DNA of 44,254 nucleotides from the NCBI GenBank assembly GCA_964427285.1, contig CAYRTS010000023.1, positions 1-44,254 on the forward strand, read 5' to 3'. This stretch comes from SPCO01 sp964427285. GTDB lineage: Bacteria; Chloroflexota; Limnocylindria; Limnocylindrales; CSP1-4. Both the position numbers and the translations under genes were made by a program. This document shows, piece by piece, positions 39,960-44,254 of the stretch (position 1 is the first letter of the stretch; every line of letters begins with the position of its first letter). The notes below the pieces were generated by a model that saw only the letters and a program-made list of their open reading frames with translations, had not been told where the DNA came from and ran no database searches.

Positions 39960-41693
39960 ATGACCCGTACCGACACCATCGTCGTCGGCGTCCTGGTGGT
40001 CCTCTTCGTGATTGTCGCAGGGCTCATTGGCGCCCCCGCGCTGACCCCGCCGACCCCATCCGCGGCACCGACGGCCAGCCCTGCGGCGATCGTGTCGCGG
40101 CCCTATCGCGAAGGCGTGGTCGGCCACCCCGTCTCGGTGAGCCCGTTGTCGGCACGGACCCAAGCTGATCGCGATCTGGTCGCCCTGGTGTTCTCGGGTC
40201 TGGTCAGGAACGGACCGGACGGCACGTTGCTGCCGGACCTCGCCGACAGCTGGACGGTCGATCCGACGGGGGCAAGCTGGACCTTCATCCTTCGAAGCGA
40301 CGCCTCATGGCATGACGGCGAGCCGGTCACCGCGGAAGACGTCGCCTTCACGATCCGGACGCTCCAGGATCCCGAGTACACGGGCCCTGGGGCCGGGTCC
40401 TGGAACGACGCCCGGGTGGAAACGGCGGGCGACCGCCAGATCACGATCACGCTGGGCAATCCGCTGGGCGGATTTCTCCAGTTGGCCACCCAGCCGATCG
40501 CGCCGGCCCATCTGCTGGCCGACGTTCCGGTCACGGCGCTAATCGAGGATCCATTCGGCCAGGGCCCAGTCGGCTCGGGACCGTATGCCTTGGTCCGCCT
40601 CGATACCGAGACCGCGGATCTGGTGCCCGCCGCGCTCCTGCTCGGTGGCGAGGGCCCCGGCCCGGTGACGTCCGGGTCCCCCATCGACTCGTTGGCCACA
40701 GCCGCACCGACGAAACGGCCGAGCGGTGTGACGCCCTACTTGGTGGGGATCCAGTTCCGGTACTACGACGATCCGACGGCGCTCGCCGCGGCTTATCGCG
40801 AGGGCGACCTGGATGCGGCCTCCGGGTTGCCGCCCCGCCTCGCGGCCGAGCTGGCCGCGAGCGACGGTAGCCGTGTCCTGCGTTACCCGGGTTCAACGCT
40901 GACCGCCGTCCTGATCAACCTGCGCCCGGACCGGCACGTCTTCGAGACGTCCGGGATCCGGGCGGGGCTCCTGGCGGCCATCGATCGGCCGGCGCTCATC
41001 GAGGAGGCGTTCGCCTCGCTGGCGGGAGCGGCGAACGGACCCATTCCCGCCATCTCCCCGTTGTTTGACACGGCCGCGGCGCCGTTCGTGGCCTTCAGCC
41101 CGGCCGAGGCCCAGAAGGCGCTCAAGGCCGCCGACTGGAACAAGGTGGACAACGCCTGGCGGCGCGCGACCGATAGCGCGCCGCTGGAGTTCGAACTCCT
41201 CAGCCCGGACGCGGCGTCCAACCCTGGGCTGTTCGCCGCCGCCGCCGCCGTCGCGGCCGACTGGAAGTTCATCGGGCTTCAGGTCACCCACGTGGCGCTT
41301 CCGCCCGGTGAGTTCGTGGCCGGGCGACTTGCCAGCGCGGACTTCACCATCGCGCTGGCCGATGTCCAGATCGGGCTTGATCCGGACCTGTACCCGTACC
41401 TGGCATCCAGTCAGACGCTCAGTGGGGGAGCCAACCTGATCGGGTTGCAGGATCCCGCCCTGGACAAGTTGCTTGCCGCCGCCCGGGCGCCGGGCACGCA
41501 CGTGGAGCGGGCCGCGGCGTACTCCGCGCTCCAGGTCGCGCTGGCCACAGGCCACTATCTCCTGCCCCTGGCCTTCCGTGACGAGGTCGTCGTGGCCCGC
41601 GATACGCTCGTGGGGCCTCGATTGCGCCAGGTTGCCGACGCTTCGGATCGATTTTGGGATGTGCTAACATGGCGCCTCGCCGCAGACCGGTAG
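39960..41693 (+). CDS. Family 5 (peptide/nickel-type) extracellular solute-binding protein
   Basis: A 577-residue solute-binding protein of the oligopeptide ABC group. An N-terminal hydrophobic segment (about 8-28) with no lipobox cysteine suggests a membrane anchor rather than a lipoprotein. The family-typical parts are LVFSGLVRNGPDGTLLPDLA, WTFILRSDASWHDGEPVTAEDVAFT and GSGPYALVRL, and later AGLLAAIDRPALIEEAF. No permease or ATPase gene accompanies it here, and a tRNA promoter lies in its 3' end. It starts at ATG 39960. The substrate is unknown; peptide, sugar or nickel are all possible. Confidence 0.88.
   Translation: MTRTDTIVVGVLVVLFVIVAGLIGAPALTPPTPSAAPTASPAAIVSRPYREGVVGHPVSVSPLSARTQADRDLVALVFSGLVRNGPDGTLLPDLADSWTVDPTGASWTFILRSDASWHDGEPVTAEDVAFTIRTLQDPEYTGPGAGSWNDARVETAGDRQITITLGNPLGGFLQLATQPIAPAHLLADVPVTALIEDPFGQGPVGSGPYALVRLDTETADLVPAALLLGGEGPGPVTSGSPIDSLATAAPTKRPSGVTPYLVGIQFRYYDDPTALAAAYREGDLDAASGLPPRLAAELAASDGSRVLRYPGSTLTAVLINLRPDRHVFETSGIRAGLLAAIDRPALIEEAFASLAGAANGPIPAISPLFDTAAAPFVAFSPAEAQKALKAADWNKVDNAWRRATDSAPLEFELLSPDAASNPGLFAAAAAVAADWKFIGLQVTHVALPPGEFVAGRLASADFTIALADVQIGLDPDLYPYLASSQTLSGGANLIGLQDPALDKLLAAARAPGTHVERAAAYSALQVALATGHYLLPLAFRDEVVVARDTLVGPRLRQVADASDRFWDVLTWRLAADR
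41665..41670 (+). promoter_or_regulatory. -10 box of tRNA-Leu cluster
   Basis: TAACAT lies in the last codons of the solute-binding gene and would start a transcript about 33 bases before the first tRNA. Confidence 0.45.
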
Positions 41694-41709
41694 CCGGTCG
41701 TTGGTCCGC

Positions 41710-41796
41710 GCCGAGGTGGCGGAATCGGTAGACGCGCTAGCTTCAGGAGCTAGTGTCCGCAAGGGCGTATGGGTTCAAATCCCTTCCTCGGTACCA
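41710..41796 (+). tRNA. tRNA-Leu (anticodon CAG)
   Basis: The acceptor stem GCCGAGG pairs with CCTCGGT. The anticodon loop TTCAGGA between GCTAGC and GCTAG gives CAG. A long variable arm and TTCAAAT T-loop follow, and CCA is encoded. It reads CUG codons. Confidence 0.95.
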
Positions 41797-41801
41797 CCTA
41801 T

Positions 41802-41886
41802 GCCCAGGTGGCGGAATTGGTATACGCGTACGTTTGAGGGGCGTATGAGGCAACTCATCCGGGTTCAAGTCCCGGCCTGGGCACCA
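41802..41886 (+). tRNA. tRNA-Leu (anticodon GAG)
   Basis: The acceptor stem GCCCAGG pairs with CCTGGGC and CCA is encoded. The loop TTGAGGG gives anticodon GAG for CUC/CUU codons. A long variable arm identifies it as a class II leucine tRNA. It begins five bases after the end of the first tRNA-Leu. Confidence 0.95.
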
Positions 41887-41901
41887 CGCTTTGGACCCGT
41901 G

Positions 41902-41927
41902 ACGACCGCCGGAACCCCGGCGGTCGT
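41902..41927. terminator. Perfect 11-bp hairpin between tRNA-Leu and tRNA-Val
   Basis: ACGACCGCCGG (41902-41912) and its complement at 41917-41927 close an AACC loop. It may terminate the tRNA-Leu transcript; the following TATGCT (41928-41933) could be the -10 of tRNA-Val. Confidence 0.5.
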
Positions 41928-41938
41928 TATGCTGTCCC

Positions 41939-42015
<77 letters not shown>

Positions 42016-42069
42016 TCGAGTCCCCGTGTGCAATCGGGAGTCCGACCGGTCATCAAGAACGGTGGCTGC

Positions 42070-42075
42070 TAGACT
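42070..42075 (+). promoter_or_regulatory. -10 box of lemA
   Basis: TAGACT lies 48 bases before lemA; GGAGGAGG at 42113-42120 is a strong ribosome-binding site, so this gene has an ordinary leader unlike the repair genes. Confidence 0.5.
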
Positions 42076-42123
42076 CATTGGGCGAAGGGCGTCGCCCCCG
42101 CATTGCAGGACCGGAGGAGGGGT

Positions 42124-42693
42124 ATGGACCTCACGCTGATCATCATCCTCGCCGTCGTGGTGCTCCTGGTCGTGATCGTGATCGGGATCTACAACGGCCT
42201 GATCCAGAAGCGCCTCAGGATCGACGAGGCGCTCGCCCAGATCGAAGTCCAGCTCAAGCGCCGGCACGACCTGATTCCGAACCTGGTCAACGCGGTCAAG
42301 GGCTACATGGGATTCGAGCAGAAGGTCCTCACGGACGTCACCAATGCCCGAGCCGCGGCGGTCTCCGCCGGCGCCCAGGGTCCCGCCCAGCAGGCCGCGG
42401 CGGAAAACATGCTGACCAGCTCGCTCCGTTCGCTCTTCGCGGTTGTCGAGAACTACCCGGAGCTGAAGGCCAACCAGAACGTGCTGGAGCTCCAGGAGCA
42501 GCTGACCACGACGGAGAACCAGATCTCGTTCGCGCGCCAGCACTACAACGCGACGGTGCTCGACTACAACACCAACATCGCAACGGTGCCTGCGGTCTTC
42601 ATCGCCGGGGTATTCGGCTTCGTCAAACGCGAGTTCTTCGACGCCGAGCCAGAGGCCGCCAATGTCCCCAAGGTCGATCTCAGCCTGAGCTGA
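42124..42693 (+). CDS. lemA: LemA family protein
   Basis: A 189-residue membrane-anchored protein: one N-terminal helix (about 4-24), then a long coiled-coil domain with the LemA pattern AQIEVQLKRRHDLIPNLVNAVKGYM and the end QISFARQHYNATVLDYNT. Function is unknown but it is often next to HtpX or TPM-domain proteins, as here. ATG 42124 has a very strong ribosome-binding site, so I prefer it over an ATG seven codons upstream. It is followed 22 bases later by htpX, and the two probably share a transcript. Confidence 0.94.
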   Translation: MDLTLIIILAVVVLLVVIVIGIYNGLIQKRLRIDEALAQIEVQLKRRHDLIPNLVNAVKGYMGFEQKVLTDVTNARAAAVSAGAQGPAQQAAAENMLTSSLRSLFAVVENYPELKANQNVLELQEQLTTTENQISFARQHYNATVLDYNTNIATVPAVFIAGVFGFVKREFFDAEPEAANVPKVDLSLS

Positions 42694-42715
42694 TCACCGT
42701 AGCGGGCTCGACCTG

Positions 42716-43690
42716 GTGGCGACGCGGTCGTTCTACGACCAGATCTCGGCGAATAAGCGCAACTCGCTGTTGATGGCGGGTTTCGTCATCGTCGTGCTCG
42801 GGTTGCTCGGCTTTGCGATCGGCTTCGCGCTGACCGGGCTGCTCGAGGGTGGGGTCCTGACGACCGGCCTGGCGCTTGCGGTCGGGGCTGTCTCGGCGCT
42901 TGTGTCGTACTTCGCCGGCGACAAGCTGGTTCTCACGGTCAGTGGCGCCAAGCGCGTTGACGAGACGGCCGCGCCCCAGTTGCTCAACGTGGTCCGCGAG
43001 ATGGCCATCGCCTCAAGCGTCCCGATGCCCGCGGTCTACCTGATCAACGACACGGCCCCCAATGCCTTTGCCACCGGGCGTGATCCGGCCCATGCCTCCA
43101 TCGCGGTCACGACGGGGCTGCTCGAGAAGCTGGATCGCGAGGAGCTCCAGGGGGTCATTGGCCACGAGTTGTCGCACGTCCGCAACTTCGACATCCGGTT
43201 TGCGCTCATCGTCGGGGTGATGGTCGGGGCGATTGCGATCCTGGCCGACTTCTTCCTGCGCTTCACGTTCTGGGGTGGCGGTCGGAAATCGAACAGCCGG
43301 GACAGCGGTGGCGGCGCGCAGGTGATCGTCTTCGTCATTGCCATCGTCCTGGCGATCCTGGCACCGCTCATCAGCCGGTTTATCCAGCTGGCCATCAACC
43401 GCCAGCGCGAGTACCTGGCCGATGCGTCGGCGGTCGAACTCACCCGCAACCCGTATGGCCTCGTGCGCGCCCTGGCCAAGATCTCCGGGGACCCCGAGGT
43501 GCTCGAGGTCGCGAACCGGGGCACCCAGCACATGTACTTCACCAATCCGATCAAGAAGTTCGAGGCACGCTCGTCGCGCCTGATGTCGACGCATCCGCCC
43601 ACCCTGGATCGAATCAATCGGCTGCGCGAACTGACCGGCGAACCGCCGCTAGCGCCGGCCGAAGCCGCGAGCGTGACCGGACTGGAATAG
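42716..43690 (+). CDS. htpX: HtpX-type membrane zinc metalloprotease
   Basis: A 324-residue M48-family protease that degrades misfolded membrane proteins. Two membrane helices lie near 20-40 and 46-68. The zinc site is HELSH (H150, E151, H154) with the third ligand in REYLADASAVELTRNPYGL. Two more membrane segments stand between (about 160-180 and 200-222). The end FEARSSRLMSTHPPTLDRINRL is the HtpX tail. GTG 42716 is the likely start. A strong hairpin terminator follows. Confidence 0.95.
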   Translation: MATRSFYDQISANKRNSLLMAGFVIVVLGLLGFAIGFALTGLLEGGVLTTGLALAVGAVSALVSYFAGDKLVLTVSGAKRVDETAAPQLLNVVREMAIASSVPMPAVYLINDTAPNAFATGRDPAHASIAVTTGLLEKLDREELQGVIGHELSHVRNFDIRFALIVGVMVGAIAILADFFLRFTFWGGGRKSNSRDSGGGAQVIVFVIAIVLAILAPLISRFIQLAINRQREYLADASAVELTRNPYGLVRALAKISGDPEVLEVANRGTQHMYFTNPIKKFEARSSRLMSTHPPTLDRINRLRELTGEPPLAPAEAASVTGLE

Positions 43691-43738
43691 GCGTCGGGCG
43701 AGCGCGGGAGCCCGGGCCGAACGGGCCTGACGCTTGGC

Positions 43739-43770
43739 GTCGCGGCCGGGCCACCGGCCGCGACCCTCTT
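43739..43770 (+). terminator. Terminator after htpX
   Basis: An 11-bp perfect stem GTCGCGGCCGG with loop GCCA and its complement (43754-43764) is followed by CCTCTT, a short pyrimidine tail. Confidence 0.7.
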
Positions 43771-43843
43771 GGCGACCCGGCTATGAGCCGGACTCCTATA
43801 GCTAGGGGATCAACTCCGACACCGACCCTTTCCGACGACCCGC

Positions 43844-43872
43844 CACGCTTGGGGCGGACTCCGCCGAGCGTG
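43844..43872. other. Palindromic structured element
   Basis: Outer arms CACGCT and AGCGTG (43844-43849, 43867-43872) enclose an inner GGCGG/CCGCC stem with an ACT loop. It could be part of an RNA or a protein-binding palindrome. Confidence 0.45.
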
Positions 43873-43925
43873 CGACGGAGCGTTCGGGGGCCGTTATGAC
43901 GCTCAGTGCCCGAAGCCTGGTCGTG

Positions 43926-43972
43926 GGGTTCATACAGGTTCGGTCAACGGACCGATCGGGCGTCATGAACCC
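43926..43972. ncRNA. Candidate structured RNA segment
   Basis: The arms GGGTTCAT (43926-43933) and ATGAACCC (43965-43972) are perfectly complementary, and between them TCGGTC and GACCGA pair around an AACG loop. The nested two-stem shape is unlikely to be random, but I can match it to no known RNA family. Confidence 0.35.
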
Positions 43973-44024
43973 GTTGCCAACGCGGGCAGCACAGTCGCGG
44001 GATGCTGGCGGGTCAGCCCATCGA

Positions 44025-44054
44025 TTGCTGGGCTCGCGAGGGCCGTGGTATTCT
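44025..44054 (+). promoter_or_regulatory. Promoter of tRNA-Phe/tRNA-Gly
   Basis: TTGCTG (44025-44030), 18 bases, then TATTCT (44049-44054) is the best complete -35/-10 pair in the window. Transcription would begin about 35 bases before tRNA-Phe. Confidence 0.6.
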
Positions 44055-44095
44055 CCGACCCGCCGACGGGCTGCCGACGGCTGGTTGACCATTGG

Positions 44096-44171
44096 GCCGA
44101 GATAGCTCAGTCGGTAGAGCACGCGACTGAAAATCGCGGTGTCGCCAGTTCGATCCTGGCTCTCGGCACCA
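44096..44171 (+). tRNA. tRNA-Phe (anticodon GAA)
   Basis: The acceptor stem GCCGAGA pairs with TCTCGGC and CCA is encoded. The loop CTGAAAA between CGCGA and TCGCG gives anticodon GAA. A short hairpin (44168-44185) begins in its CCA end. Confidence 0.96.
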
Positions 44172-44196
44172 CCTCTGGAGGTGGTCGGATCTTCAA

Positions 44197-44254
44197 GCGG
44201 AAGTGGCTCAGTTGGTAGAGCATCACCTTGCCAAGGTGAGGGTCGCGGGTTCGA
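44197..44254 (+). tRNA. tRNA-Gly (anticodon GCC), truncated by window end
   Basis: GCGGAAG starts the acceptor stem. TCACC TTGCCAA GGTGA gives anticodon GCC for glycine. The sequence ends in the T-loop (GGGTTCGA), so the 3' half of the acceptor stem is outside the window. Confidence 0.9.

Larger units (their letters stand above)
43691..44095. other. Gene-free, hairpin-rich stretch
   Basis: No supportable protein gene. It contains the htpX terminator, a CCGGC/GCCGG hairpin (43777-43791), a strong palindromic element at 43844-43872, a nested stem at 43926-43972, a hairpin at 44015-44034 and the promoter of the tRNA pair. A non-coding RNA is possible but not recognisable. Confidence 0.5.

Noticed and set aside
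43896..44105. Small protein before tRNA-Phe
   Set aside because: The frame runs over hairpins and into the tRNA itself; no ribosome-binding site or recognisable domain.

Overview
The window is GC-rich bacterial chromosome (roughly two-thirds G+C, many GTG starts, long runs of genes overlapping by 4 or 8 bases). The combination of rapZ-yvcK-whiA-tpiA-gpmI-secG, secDF-recJ-pyrF-tatAC, a YvcK with a membrane N-terminus and TANNNT -10 boxes directly in front of start codons fits Chloroflexota, most likely an uncultivated Limnocylindria-type lineage. That placement is inferred from gene order and protein style; Actinobacteria-like features such as a CPYD-type UvrA are also present. Two runs of exactly 100 N (14151-14250 and 20244-20343) show that this is a draft or metagenome scaffold with placeholder gaps.

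Layout. 219-4502: a tightly overlapping four-gene operon (NCS1-type nucleobase/ureide permease, NTF2-like small protein, agmatinase-family ureohydrolase, amidase) that looks like uptake and hydrolysis of a guanidino, ureido or amide nitrogen compound. 4648-6421: an ECF sigma factor and a membrane anti-sigma candidate with a duplicated, His-less zinc-finger-like domain. 6485-12600: polA, mutM and an ABC-F ATPase. 12597-14011: coaE overlapping a VapBC-type toxin-antitoxin pair. 14038-14441: a 15-bp tandem repeat array with higher-order cassettes, broken by an assembly gap. 14567-25944: a nucleotide-excision-repair island (uvrB, a membrane protein, uvrA, a DUF6941-type gene and partner, then on the minus strand a UvrD-like helicase and an ICMT-like methyltransferase, then uvrC). 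uvrB and uvrA share an identical 12-bp LexA/SOS-type box. 26303-34079: protein export genes (secD, secF, tatA, tatC) with recJ, a beta-propeller protein and pyrF between them. 34076-39893: rapZ, yvcK, whiA, tpiA, gpmI and secG. 39960-41693: an orphan peptide-type substrate-binding protein. 41710-42015: tRNA-Leu(CAG), tRNA-Leu(GAG) and tRNA-Val(TAC). 42124-43690: lemA and htpX. 43691-44095: a gene-free stretch rich in strong hairpins. 44096-44254: tRNA-Phe(GAA) and a truncated tRNA-Gly(GCC).

How it fits together. Six genes involved in DNA repair or processing (polA, mutM, uvrB, uvrA, uvrC, a UvrD-like helicase) lie within 20 kb, with recJ 3 kb further on; this is a repair neighbourhood partly under SOS control. 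The second half is housekeeping: Sec and Tat export, triose-phosphate glycolysis, and the RapZ/YvcK/WhiA cell-envelope and metabolism regulators. A recurrent regulatory theme is a TANNNT hexamer ending 6-7 bases before ATG/GTG, as expected for leaderless mRNAs. Most genes belong to recognised families. The least explained items are the nitrogen-compound operon, the duplicated anti-sigma domain, the 15-bp repeat array, the Ala/Ser/Pro insertion in SecF and the structured intergenic region at the right end.
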